From positions 1 through 33,600 of the forward strand of contig QZIP01000023.1 in NCBI GenBank assembly GCA_003599595.1: a stretch of DNA of 33,600 nt, written 5' to 3'. Source of the DNA: Candidatus Parcubacteria bacterium (GTDB lineage: Bacteria > Patescibacteriota > Microgenomatia > Levybacterales > GWA1-39-11). Positions 15,207 through 23,010 of this stretch are shown one piece after another. Position 1 is the stretch's first letter. Every line of letters begins with the position of its first letter. A program made the translations under genes and the position numbers. The notes under the pieces are model-generated. The model did not search any database. It saw nothing but the letters and a program-made list of their open reading frames with translations, and was not told where the DNA came from.

Positions 15207-15363
15207 GGAAGATAGATGGCCTGAATATAGATTAGCTGGGAGACTTTGGTTAGAAAGTTGTCTATCTGATGGAGTAGATCCAACCAAATTGATAAAAACA
15301 GTCAGAAAACTACAAGATAGGTGTGTTTATTATCTAAATAATAGAAATAATTGGCCTAATTAA
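15184..15363 (+). CDS. Small basic protein
   Basis: A 59-residue protein from the ATG at 15184, overlapping the previous gene by 23 bases. It is basic and Trp/Arg/Leu-rich (WPEYRLAGRLWLESC) with a single helix-turn pattern. No family recognised. It is followed by 74 bases without a gene. Confidence 0.5.
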   Translation: MSKKLCGKEDRWPEYRLAGRLWLESCLSDGVDPTKLIKTVRKLQDRCVYYLNNRNNWPN

Positions 15364-15437
15364 TAAAAATATGCTTTTCTCCTGGTTCAATTCATATTAT
15401 CCTTGTGTTAGGAGGATTAAAGAATGGTGAAAATATT

Positions 15438-15623
15438 ATGCCTTTTGATCCTAAAGCTTTGAAGCTTCTATATAGTACCATAATGGAAACAATCAAAAAG
15501 ATGGAAATCAAAGAGCGTTTTGGTTTAATTGAAAGAATTCTTGGTACATATTGTAGTTGTGGAGAAAAATTAAATAAGTCACAATGTCCCAAATGTGATT
15601 TTTACAGAGAAAATGAAGAATGA
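15438..15623 (+). CDS. Small zinc-binding protein
   Basis: A 61-residue protein. The ATG at 15438 has GGTGA eight bases upstream and is preferred to an in-frame GTG at 15405. A helical N-terminus is followed by CSCGE and CPKC near the C-terminus, a short zinc ribbon. Its stop overlaps the small terminase candidate (ATGA). A regulatory or packaging accessory role is possible from position. Confidence 0.6.
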   Translation: MPFDPKALKLLYSTIMETIKKMEIKERFGLIERILGTYCSCGEKLNKSQCPKCDFYRENEE

Positions 15624-15967
15624 ACGAAGAAAATCCTAATCCTGAGAAGAAAAAGAGTCATTTGTTTGGCCCAGGAAATAAAGCAGCCGCAGGCCATAAG
15701 AGACCGCATCATAAGGCAGTAAGAGCTCTTCAGAATTGTATTTATGAAGAAGTTACACCTGAAGAATTATCTAAAATAGTAAGGAAACTTATTTGGAAAG
15801 CTAAAAGAGGCGATGTCAAGGCTGCCCAAATATTATTAGACCGTTCTCTTGGTAAACCTGTTCAATCTATGGAAATGATATTGAACGAGGGTGATGGAGA
15901 CATGAGAGAATTCACTCAAGATGAATTGATGAGAATGATAATGGGCGATGGTAATAACAATAATTAA
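15620..15967 (+). CDS. Small terminase subunit candidate
   Basis: A 115-residue protein. The N-terminus has the motif FGPGNKAAAGHKRPHH, like the FxxGNxxxxGR start of DUF5681-type phage packaging proteins. A helical core follows (TPEELSKIVRKLIWKAKRGD, AAQILLDRSLGKPVQ), where LLDRxLGKP is typical of small terminase-like DNA-binding proteins. It lies directly before the large terminase, separated by a terminator and a leader ORF. Expected role: recognising phage DNA for packaging. Confidence 0.75.
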   Translation: MNEENPNPEKKKSHLFGPGNKAAAGHKRPHHKAVRALQNCIYEEVTPEELSKIVRKLIWKAKRGDVKAAQILLDRSLGKPVQSMEMILNEGDGDMREFTQDELMRMIMGDGNNNN

Positions 15968-15972
15968 TGTTT

Positions 15973-16006
15973 GGGTGAGAGAATTCTCTCACCCATTATA
16001 TTTTTT
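15973..16006 (+). terminator. Terminator or attenuator before the large terminase
   Basis: A perfect 22-base palindrome, GGGTGAGAGAA/TTCTCTCACCC (15973-15994), is followed by ATTATATTTTTT. It lies between the small and large terminase genes, which are usually co-expressed, so it may be a partial terminator that sets their ratio. The 3' arm sequence CTCACCCATTAT also occurs at 5209-5220. Confidence 0.85.
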
Positions 16007-16023
16007 AAAGGAGGAGGTTTATA

Positions 16024-16113
16024 ATGTATTTGTTGAATAATTTGATTTTTGAAAGGCGACTGGAGGAGTTGAATATTCCAGTTTATAGAAAATGGCAGAA
16101 GATAACAGTTTAA
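16024..16113 (+). CDS. 29-residue leader ORF overlapping the large terminase start
   Basis: AAAGGAGGAGG lies five bases before an ATG at 16024. Its 29-codon frame ends at 16113, 22 bases inside the large terminase gene. The terminase ATG at 16092 has no good ribosome site of its own. Translation of this short peptide would therefore deliver ribosomes to the terminase start. The peptide (29 residues, ending WQKITV) has no recognised motif. Confidence 0.6.
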   Translation: MYLLNNLIFERRLEELNIPVYRKWQKITV

Positions 16114-18113
16114 ATCCAAAAGAAAACGATTTACGTCAGGCAGCAGCGCAAGAACTTCTTAGAAGACAAAAAGCACGTACAAATCTTATTGATTTTACCC
16201 GCTATACGTTTCCCACTTATATAGCGGAACCAGCTCACGAATTAATTGCCAGTAAACTAGATGATGTCATCAACGGTCGTATAAAACGTTTGATGATTTC
16301 GATCCCCCCACAACACGGAAAATCAGAGCTCGCATCAGTTAGAATGCCGGCGTTTTGGCTTGGTAAAAGACCAGATGATCCTATAATTTTATGTTCTTAT
16401 GGTGCTAGTTTAGCTGAATCTAAATCTAGACAAGCTAGACAAGTTGTAGAATCAAGAGAATATAATCTTTTATTTCAAGGCGCTAGTACCAGAAAAGACA
16501 GTAGAAGTATATCTGAGTGGCAAATTAATCAAGGAAGAGGTTATTTAGTAGCAGCTGGTGTTTCTGGTCCAATTACTGGAAAAGGTTGTATGTTGGGTAT
16601 TATTGATGACCCTTTGAAAGATTGGCAAGAAGCACAATCTCAAACTATTCGAGATGCATGCTGGGATTGGTATAGAACTACATTTCTTACTCGTGTGTGG
16701 GAAGCTGGAGCCATTATTGTGATTCAAACAAGATGGCATGAAGATGATTTAGCTGGTAGATTGATAAAAGAACAGCCTGGTAAGTGGGAAGTTTTGCGGC
16801 TTCCAGCCATTGCCGAAACTCAAAATGAGCGAGATGAAAATGATGAATTTTTAGGTCTTTCAAGAGGTAATGTAGATCCATTAGGTAGATCTCCTGGTGA
16901 TCCTCTTTGTCCAAGACGGTATAGTTTAGAAGCGTTAGAATCACTTCGTAATGCTGTAGGTCCTAGTGGTTTTGCTGCATTATATCAAGGTGTCCCCAGA
17001 GCTACTGAAGGTAATCAATTTCATAGAAATTGGTTTCAATTAACAGAATCTGTACCTTATGAAGCTAAAAGAGTAAGAGCTTGGGATAAAGCTGGTACTA
17101 AAGGTGAAGGTGACTATACTGTTGGTGCACTAGTTGCTATGCATGAAGGAAAGTTTTATGTAGAGGATATCGTTCGAGGAAGGTGGCTTGCTGGTGAGCG
17201 CGATAAAATAATGCGCACCACTGCGGAACAAGATGCTACTAGGTATAAAAACAAAGTAGTAATATGGGTTGAGCAAGAACCAGGTTCTGGCGGTAAAGAT
17301 AGTGCTCAAAGTTCTATTCAACTCCTTGCTGGTTTTCCTGTATATGTTGATAAAGTATCTGGTCCTAAAGAAGTTAGAGCTAATCCATTTGCCGCGCAGG
17401 GGTTTGCTATGAATGTATATATGAAAAGAGGACCATGGAATACTGATTTGTTGAATGAATTTTTAGCGTTTCCAAATGGTAAACATGATGACATAGTAGA
17501 TGCTGTTTGTATGGCGTTTAATAAGTTAGCCATTGGAGTTGGTTTGACCCCAACAGTTAGGGTATATGGATTAAAGACAGGCGGTTTGAACCTTGGCGCT
17601 AAGATTCCAAAAAAACAAATTAGAATAGCTGTTTGTAGTAAAGAAGAATTGGAATTTTTACATTTAGATCAAGAGTGTGTTCTTATATCAATAGTTGATC
17701 CTAACACAACTCATACAGTTCCCCCACATAGATGTGAAAGAATGTTAGGCAGAATAGAACTATCATTTGCTGATATAGATCCAAATTCCAATGAGTGTAC
17801 AGATTGGAGTAAAGAAATAGAACCTTGGGGACAAACTGCTGAAGAATTAATGATGAGTCGTGAACAAGCTAGGAAAATGTGGGGTTTTATTTTGAAGAAA
17901 AGAGATGTACCTCCCATAACTTATATTATTCAAGATAATGGAAATGGGGATAGAAGAGCATTAAGTATGGCATTAGGAATCTCAGATGGATTGGGATTTG
18001 TAAAAGGTAAAGCTGTATATTTGGTGAATAATCCAGATTTCATTTGTGAGGAAGAACCATCAAATAAGCATATATATCAATTGTGTAAATCTACTAGATA
18101 CATGGTAATTTGA
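16092..18113 (+). CDS. terL: Large terminase fused to a degenerate phosphatase-like domain
   Basis: A 673-residue protein. Residues 1-480 are a complete large terminase: Walker A in IPPQHGKSE (71-79), Walker B in MLGIIDDP (167-174), then a RNase-H-type nuclease with D332 (RAWDKAG), E394/E396 (WVEQEPGSGG) and D466/D467 (GKHDDIVDA). After a linker, residues 509-673 look like a small tyrosine-phosphatase-type domain: ISIVDP, RIELSFADIDP, SREQARKMW, then a strand reading TYIIQDNGNGDRRA. There the catalytic HCxxGxxR signature has become QDNGNGDRR, so catalysis is not expected. Such a fusion is new to me. A protein- or phosphate-binding accessory role is a guess. The next gene's start region overlaps the end. 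Confidence 0.92.
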   Translation: MAEDNSLNPKENDLRQAAAQELLRRQKARTNLIDFTRYTFPTYIAEPAHELIASKLDDVINGRIKRLMISIPPQHGKSELASVRMPAFWLGKRPDDPIILCSYGASLAESKSRQARQVVESREYNLLFQGASTRKDSRSISEWQINQGRGYLVAAGVSGPITGKGCMLGIIDDPLKDWQEAQSQTIRDACWDWYRTTFLTRVWEAGAIIVIQTRWHEDDLAGRLIKEQPGKWEVLRLPAIAETQNERDENDEFLGLSRGNVDPLGRSPGDPLCPRRYSLEALESLRNAVGPSGFAALYQGVPRATEGNQFHRNWFQLTESVPYEAKRVRAWDKAGTKGEGDYTVGALVAMHEGKFYVEDIVRGRWLAGERDKIMRTTAEQDATRYKNKVVIWVEQEPGSGGKDSAQSSIQLLAGFPVYVDKVSGPKEVRANPFAAQGFAMNVYMKRGPWNTDLLNEFLAFPNGKHDDIVDAVCMAFNKLAIGVGLTPTVRVYGLKTGGLNLGAKIPKKQIRIAVCSKEELEFLHLDQECVLISIVDPNTTHTVPPHRCERMLGRIELSFADIDPNSNECTDWSKEIEPWGQTAEELMMSREQARKMWGFILKKRDVPPITYIIQDNGNGDRRALSMALGISDGLGFVKGKAVYLVNNPDFICEEEPSNKHIYQLCKSTRYMVI

Positions 18114-18121
18114 GGTGGAAT

Positions 18122-18814
18122 ATGTCTGAGTCTATGTTAGCGTCTGATTTGTTTGCTAAATCTCAAGGCAGTGTTAATAATGGGATTCAAAATTGTCATT
18201 GGTGTTCTGCAGCATGTGATATGACTTGGAGACATGACGATCCTCCTCCAATTCCATTTTTGAAAAATAAAAATCTAGCCAGATGTCCTGCTAATTCATT
18301 TATGTGTGTTGGGTGTTGGTTATGGCGAAGATCTAGAGTGACTGTATTCTTTCTAGATAATTCATATAAAGATAGTCAAACAGCAGCAAATCATTCTTGG
18401 TGGATAACTGACAGTGATGCCAAGGTAATAACACCCGATTGTCAAAAGTTATTGCAAGCAACTTTGTTAAAACCACCAAATAGATTTGTTCTTAGTTTGA
18501 AAACAGATCCTGTCATTCCTAATCATTTACATCTTGCTATTGCTAATGATGTTTCTATTATTGAAGCAAACACACCATTGATGTTTTCTTTCAATAATAT
18601 TGTTAGTGAATATACAGTGTATGATTTAGAAACAGCATTAAAAGATAAAGATGCGGTACGAACTCCTGGCGTTAGATTATTATTGAGTTACTTTACTCCA
18701 TGGGAGTATCCTGCTATGGATAAGAAACGTACTGCTGGAAAACCGCCCGAGATTCAGTTGTCTGCCACCACCAAGAAAATAATCACAACGTCTGGTAATA
18801 CTGCTCAAACATAA
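18122..18814 (+). CDS. Zinc-binding hypothetical protein, 3' end rebuilt by HEG insertion
   Basis: A 230-residue protein from ATG 18122 (GAGGTGG upstream; TTG 18110 is less likely). It has CHWCSAAC near residues 25-32 and CPANSFMCVGCW near 51-62, a probable zinc site, then a beta-rich region (HSWWIT, FVLSLKTDPVIPNHLHLA). Its last 24 residues, PPEIQLSATTKKIITTSG plus six more, resemble the last residues of the homing endonuclease that follows. This suggests that the insertion displaced the original end and supplied a new one. Its place behind the large terminase suggests a packaging or head role. Family not recognised. Confidence 0.72.
   Translation: MSESMLASDLFAKSQGSVNNGIQNCHWCSAACDMTWRHDDPPPIPFLKNKNLARCPANSFMCVGCWLWRRSRVTVFFLDNSYKDSQTAANHSWWITDSDAKVITPDCQKLLQATLLKPPNRFVLSLKTDPVIPNHLHLAIANDVSIIEANTPLMFSFNNIVSEYTVYDLETALKDKDAVRTPGVRLLLSYFTPWEYPAMDKKRTAGKPPEIQLSATTKKIITTSGNTAQT
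18743..18796 (+). repeat. Upstream copy of duplicated C-terminal coding segment
   Basis: Encodes PPEIQLSATTKKIITTSG. The downstream copy at 19682-19735 encodes PPEVMLSQTTKKVIQMSG. By hand count, 12 of 18 residues are identical and 36 of 54 bases match. Seven of the 12 identical residues use different synonymous codons. The two copies flank the homing endonuclease body. Confidence 0.75.
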
Positions 18815-18817
18815 ATT

Positions 18818-19756
18818 ATGAATAAAAGTAAAAATTTCTTCAGAAATTGTCCCAATCCAGATAATAATTTTAACTGTAAGAATCGGATAGGACATATTTC
18901 GGAGAAAGGGATGATCTATGCTGATCAAAATAAGAGAAAATGTTCTAGTTGTAAAATGTTTAAAAATGACAAGGTTATTCAAAGTAAAAATGTTTTAAAT
19001 AAATTGTATTTGAGAAAATGTCCAAACGTAAATGGCAATCCAAACTGTTTGTTATTATTGAGTTACATATCTGAAAATAATATGTGGGTGGCTGAAGAGA
19101 TGGGAATTTTGTGTACAAGTTGTACACAAAAAAGAAATGGTAATACTAAAGGAGAAAACAATCCATTTTATGGCAAAACACATAATGAGGAAACAAGGAA
19201 TAGAATGTCTGTATTAAAGAAAAAATGTATTGTGGATGGAAGATTTGGTTTTGGGACAAATGGAGGTATATGTGGAGTACATATTTCTAGTGAGCTTCCT
19301 TTTTACAGCAGTTGTGAATTGAATTTCATATTAAACTATGAAGATCGCAAAAATTTAGTAAGAGCTGATGTTGGGATAGAACGCATGCCTATACCTTATG
19401 GTGACACAACATATCTTCCGGACTTTAAATCTAAAGACAAAGTTCCCAATGTAATTTACGAAATAAAAGAGACAGGTGTTAAAGTAAAGAAAAAGTGGAA
19501 GACGATTAAGGAAAAGCTTGTTTGTGCTGTAAACTGGTGTAAGGATCAATCAATGATTATAAAATTGGTTGAAATGCCAACTCTTAGCAAAACAAGAGTC
19601 GTTTTTCCGTTATGTAGATCTGGAGTAATATCCCTTAGAGGTAAATGGAAGAAACAATATGATGAATGGTTAAAGAATCAACCCCCCGAAGTGATGTTAT
19701 CTCAGACAACTAAAAAAGTAATTCAAATGTCTGGTGTCCCCAATGAAAAAGCTTGA
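18818..19756 (+). CDS. Free-standing homing endonuclease, PD-(D/E)xK type, with captured gene tail
   Basis: A 312-residue protein. The N-terminus has two copies of a Cys module (CPNPDN...C...CSSC and CPNVNG...C...CTSC). A NUMOD3-like motif follows (GENNPFYGKTHNEETRNRMS, 112-131). The nuclease core has E167 (SSCELNF), P201-D202 (TTYLPDF) and E215-x-K217 (VIYEIKE), a PD-(D/E)xK arrangement. The related enzyme at 27319 ends shortly after KWKKQYYE. This one continues past KWKKQYDEWL with about 25 residues that resemble the end of the upstream gene. There is no clear ribosome site; it starts four bases after the previous stop. Confidence 0.87.
   Translation: MNKSKNFFRNCPNPDNNFNCKNRIGHISEKGMIYADQNKRKCSSCKMFKNDKVIQSKNVLNKLYLRKCPNVNGNPNCLLLLSYISENNMWVAEEMGILCTSCTQKRNGNTKGENNPFYGKTHNEETRNRMSVLKKKCIVDGRFGFGTNGGICGVHISSELPFYSSCELNFILNYEDRKNLVRADVGIERMPIPYGDTTYLPDFKSKDKVPNVIYEIKETGVKVKKKWKTIKEKLVCAVNWCKDQSMIIKLVEMPTLSKTRVVFPLCRSGVISLRGKWKKQYDEWLKNQPPEVMLSQTTKKVIQMSGVPNEKA
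19682..19735 (+). repeat. Downstream copy of duplicated C-terminal coding segment
   Basis: This is probably the original 3' end of the gene at 18122, now fused in frame to the endonuclease. It still leads into the overlapping start of the next gene at 19743, as the original layout probably did. See the matching copy at 18743-18796. Confidence 0.7.
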
Positions 19757-20000
19757 AATTAGATGGGTTAATTGTGCTGAGTGCGACCAAGAAGTATTGG
19801 GTGAATCAATGCAGGATTGGTACGATTCTTTAGATTTGATAGAAAAAGCAAATCATAGAATAGTTGTAGGTAGAATACACGGAAGACCTTACTGTAACAT
19901 ATGTTGCGGAGATGAGGAAATAGATGTTGGGTCAATAATAAGGAAGAATAGGAATTGGGAAGAAATGGAAGATTCTTCTGATCCAGAAGAAGAGATTTAA
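19743..20000 (+). CDS. Small zinc-ribbon protein
   Basis: An 85-residue protein starting inside the endonuclease tail (14-base overlap); an in-frame GTG at 19734 is an alternative. CAEC and CNICC are spaced by about 40 residues, consistent with a zinc ribbon, and the C-terminus is very acidic. It lies just before the terminator and the portal gene. Function unknown. Confidence 0.62.
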   Translation: MKKLEIRWVNCAECDQEVLGESMQDWYDSLDLIEKANHRIVVGRIHGRPYCNICCGDEEIDVGSIIRKNRNWEEMEDSSDPEEEI

Positions 20001-20066
20001 CGTTGGGTTAAAGTATATTATCGTGTATAATTGGTGCAAGGGAAAATATATATTCAAATTTGTATT

Positions 20067-20095
20067 CTTTGCTGTTACCGTCTTAGCAAAGTTTT
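20067..20095 (+). terminator. Rho-independent terminator before the portal gene
   Basis: CTTTGCT (20067-20073) pairs perfectly with AGCAAAG (20085-20091), followed by TTTT. It sits in the 140-base gap between 20000 and 20141 and closes the terminase unit. No clear promoter follows it. Confidence 0.75.
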
Positions 20096-20140
20096 ATATG
20101 CCTAATTGATTATTGGAGGAGGAGGATTAAGGTGAGTTAG

Positions 20141-21886
20141 TTGGGTAGACTTGCAAATCTAATGAAGTCAGGAATAACAACTCAAAGGTATCTTGGGGTT
20201 GGTCAAAACCCACGTACGCTTCGTTCAGAAGTTGAGTTAGGCAGATCCCGTTGGCGTGAAGCATTTCATAACAAAGAAGAACCAAATAGAGAAACTCCTA
20301 AAGTAATACCTGGTGGATCTTGGGGTAGATCTTCATTATCCACGGATGCCAGTGTTCGTAGATTAGTGGAGGCAATGAGATCGCAAGCTCCCGGAGGTTG
20401 GAGCGACAACCGCTGGGAGCAATCACAACACTTCGTTGGTATTACATATGCTGCCATTCATAGAATTGGCGAGCAGATGGCACAATCTGAATTTCAAGTG
20501 TATGTTAAAGATGATAATCATCAAGATGGTAAAAGACCCGTTAAAAGAGGAGAGCCTGGTTGGGATTTAATTAAGTTGTTGGAAAAACCCAATCATGATG
20601 ATACGTTTGGTGAGATGTTATATAAGATAAATTTACAAATGGATTTAACTGGAATGTCATTAACTTGGATGGTTCCTAACGTTATGGGAATGCCAATGGA
20701 ATTGTATTCAATTCCAACTTCTATAGCTATTCCTCAACCAGCTATCAATCCAGATTATCCTGATGGATATTATAGAATCCAACCAGTATATCCATATGGA
20801 CCATTCTCTTCTTATCCTACACCTGCATCAGCTGTTGGTGCTCCAATTCCAGCACAGTGGATGCTAAGAATTAAATATCCGCATCCAATATTACCATATG
20901 ATGGATATTCTCCTCAAACAGCTATGAGGCTTCATCTTGATGAGATCGAGCAGATGGATAGAAGCCGTTGGTATAATATGAAGAGAGGTATTAGTCCTTC
21001 TGCAGTTCTTCAATTTTCAAAAGATAATGCCCAACCATTACCAGAAGAAGAAATAGCTCGTATTAGAGCAGAAATGGAAAATACATTCCAAGGTCCAGAA
21101 AATGCAGGACAATTTTATGTCGCAACGCCAGGTGCTGAGTTACAACCCTGGGGAAATAAACCCATTGATATGGATTACCAGAGTGGATGGGATCAATTGG
21201 TTTCATTCGTACTGGGCGCAGGTTTTGGCATTACTAAACCAGCTGCTGGTATGATCGAAGATTCTAGTTATTCCACTTTGTTTGCAACATTAAAACAATT
21301 ACATCTTATTACTATTGGTCCTAAATGTAATAGAATTGCTTCTAAATTTACTCGTCATCTTGCTCCGTTTTATGGTGATGATTTAATTGTTGAAATAAAA
21401 GCTCAACGAATTGATGACCATGAAGTACTTTCAGGCAAGCTTTCTCAACTGGCTGGCAATAGGGCAATGACAATTAATGAGCTTCGTAAGGCATTAGATT
21501 GGCCAATGACTGATGAAGAGTGGGGTAAAGAAAGAGTTGGTGAGCCACCTGCGCCTCCAGGTATGGAAGGAATGCCACCAGGTGGTGGAGGAATGGGTGG
21601 ATTAGAAGCTATGATGGGTGGTGGAATGCCAGGTATGGAAGGTGGTAATCCAGAAGAAATGGCTGCTCAAGGCGGAGAAGTTGATGCTCTAGGTGGAATG
21701 CCATTACCTCCTGATCTTGATGAAGAACCAACTGAAGTTACTGAATCAAGACCATTAGCTGGTAAGCTCGGACTTGGTGCATTAGGGCCGCGTAAGAGAT
21801 TCGATACTGAAGTGGTTGATATTAAAAAGAAACTTAGGGCTCGTTACAAGAAATTAGCCAAAATTAGTTCTAACGGAGTACATTAA
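20141..21886 (+). CDS. Portal protein
   Basis: A 581-residue protein (TTG start with AAGGTGAG upstream; ATG 20162 is an alternative). The sequence has the layout of an HK97/SPP1-type phage portal. There is an N-terminal YAAIHRIGEQMAQSEF helix, a PxHDDTFGEMLYKINLQMDLTG stretch, a Pro/Tyr-rich wing, and a long helical stem (EEEIARIRAEMENTFQGPENAG). It continues through DYQSGWDQLVSFVLGAGFGI to a C-terminal part. That part has a Gly/Met/Pro-rich linker (about 463-515) and a basic end (KKKLRARYKKLAK). Twelve copies would form the DNA channel at the capsid vertex that docks the terminase. Position after terminase supports the call. Confidence 0.88.
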   Translation: MGRLANLMKSGITTQRYLGVGQNPRTLRSEVELGRSRWREAFHNKEEPNRETPKVIPGGSWGRSSLSTDASVRRLVEAMRSQAPGGWSDNRWEQSQHFVGITYAAIHRIGEQMAQSEFQVYVKDDNHQDGKRPVKRGEPGWDLIKLLEKPNHDDTFGEMLYKINLQMDLTGMSLTWMVPNVMGMPMELYSIPTSIAIPQPAINPDYPDGYYRIQPVYPYGPFSSYPTPASAVGAPIPAQWMLRIKYPHPILPYDGYSPQTAMRLHLDEIEQMDRSRWYNMKRGISPSAVLQFSKDNAQPLPEEEIARIRAEMENTFQGPENAGQFYVATPGAELQPWGNKPIDMDYQSGWDQLVSFVLGAGFGITKPAAGMIEDSSYSTLFATLKQLHLITIGPKCNRIASKFTRHLAPFYGDDLIVEIKAQRIDDHEVLSGKLSQLAGNRAMTINELRKALDWPMTDEEWGKERVGEPPAPPGMEGMPPGGGGMGGLEAMMGGGMPGMEGGNPEEMAAQGGEVDALGGMPLPPDLDEEPTEVTESRPLAGKLGLGALGPRKRFDTEVVDIKKKLRARYKKLAKISSNGVH

Positions 21887-22092
21887 TGAATCCATATTAC
21901 CAAAAATGGTTAAATTATGTAGCAGAAACAAATAGGACAGCAGAACAAAAAAGATTGAAACATTATTATGGAACCAATGAAAATAAAAAGATGAAAAGCG
22001 AAATTGCTAAATTGAAAAAGGAGTTTATGAGTAAATACAAACAATTAGAAAGAACTACAGGTAGATTGTCTACTGAAATAGATAAGAGATAA
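21886..22092 (+). CDS. Small basic coiled-coil protein
   Basis: A 68-residue protein overlapping the portal stop by one base. Lys-rich, with a heptad helix in the second half (EIAKLKKEFMSKYKQLERTT). It might act with the portal or as a small head protein; this is positional inference only. Confidence 0.55.
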   Translation: MNPYYQKWLNYVAETNRTAEQKRLKHYYGTNENKKMKSEIAKLKKEFMSKYKQLERTTGRLSTEIDKR

Positions 22093-22095
22093 ATT

Positions 22096-22440
22096 ATGCC
22101 TTCAGCAATTTTAATTAGTCAAAGCGGCGGTGTTGGGTTAATAAGTGGTAATATATTTTCAGGTACACCATGGCCGTTAGGTGGTGTGCAATTACAATAT
22201 AACGCTAGTGGTCCTGGACCAATTTATGTTGGATTACCCAGCCCAATATCTGCTACTGGTGCCGTAACAATTAAAAGCGGTGGTGGTTTAAGTAGTGGCG
22301 GACTGGCAGATGGAGTAGAAATATATCCTGGACAACCATATTTTGTTTCAAAAGCTAGATTAGTGAGTGGAATTGAAACCATACGTGTTGGTGTTCCTGC
22401 TGCTTCTTCTGGTGCTAGAGTTGATTGGGAATATTTCTAA
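22096..22440 (+). CDS. Probable small virion protein
   Basis: A 114-residue Gly/Ser/Val-rich protein with alternating beta-like segments and many SG pairs, ending RVDWEYF. No membrane segment. Composition and location between portal and fibre-like genes suggest a head decoration or tail component. The family is not recognised. Its stop overlaps the next ATG (TAATG). Confidence 0.6.
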   Translation: MPSAILISQSGGVGLISGNIFSGTPWPLGGVQLQYNASGPGPIYVGLPSPISATGAVTIKSGGGLSSGGLADGVEIYPGQPYFVSKARLVSGIETIRVGVPAASSGARVDWEYF

Positions 22441-22604
22441 TGCTCAGAATATTAAGTTATTTTCAATCTATGGCAGTTGGTTTAGGTAATGCTTTGATGG
22501 GAAATACATATTATACAGGTGAAAAAATTCCTGCCACAGCAATGCTTGCTGAAGACGATCAAGTCATGCTTACTGAAGATGGTCAAACAATGCTTACTGA
22601 GTAA
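22440..22604 (+). CDS. Small repeat protein (MLxEDxQ)
   Basis: A 54-residue protein starting within the previous stop. The C-terminus is two and a half copies of an eight-residue unit: MLAEDDQV, MLTEDGQT, MLTE. Short phage proteins with LLxEDG repeats occur among structural genes, as I recall them. It fills exactly a gap that would otherwise be empty. Confidence 0.6.
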   Translation: MLRILSYFQSMAVGLGNALMGNTYYTGEKIPATAMLAEDDQVMLTEDGQTMLTE

Positions 22605-22630
22605 TTTAATTTTTTTAGAGGAGAGTTGAA

Positions 22631-23002
22631 ATGATTGTAAATTTGTCAATGGTAGAACGTATTCTTTTGGCCAATATATTGGCTGGTAAGTCTTATAATG
22701 GGTTAAATTTGAAAGCAATACGAAAATTTAGGGAAGATATGGAATTTACAGATGAGGAAGAAGTTGATTGGGGAATTAAGATAGAAAATGGAAGTTTTAG
22801 ATGGGGTGCTTGTTATACTTGTGCTTCAAATAATTTGGATGTTGAAAAATGTCAACATAGAATTAAGGAATTTTCTATTGGTTCTTCGGTGGAGAAAGTT
22901 ATCAAGGATCATTTTGAGTCATTAGATAAAAGTAATGGTTTGAAATTACAAGATTTTGATTTAGTTGAAAAGTTTTGTCCTCATCTATTTCCTGATGAAT
23001 GA
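22631..23002 (+). CDS. Hypothetical protein
   Basis: A 123-residue protein with AGAGGAGAG upstream of the ATG. The N-terminal 45 residues (LSMVERILLANIL... LKAIRKFREDMEFTDEEE) look like a small conserved phage helical domain, but I cannot name it. CYTC and further Cys and His residues follow in the second half. It sits between virion-like genes. Confidence 0.6.
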   Translation: MIVNLSMVERILLANILAGKSYNGLNLKAIRKFREDMEFTDEEEVDWGIKIENGSFRWGACYTCASNNLDVEKCQHRIKEFSIGSSVEKVIKDHFESLDKSNGLKLQDFDLVEKFCPHLFPDE

Positions 23003-23010
23003 GATAAAAT

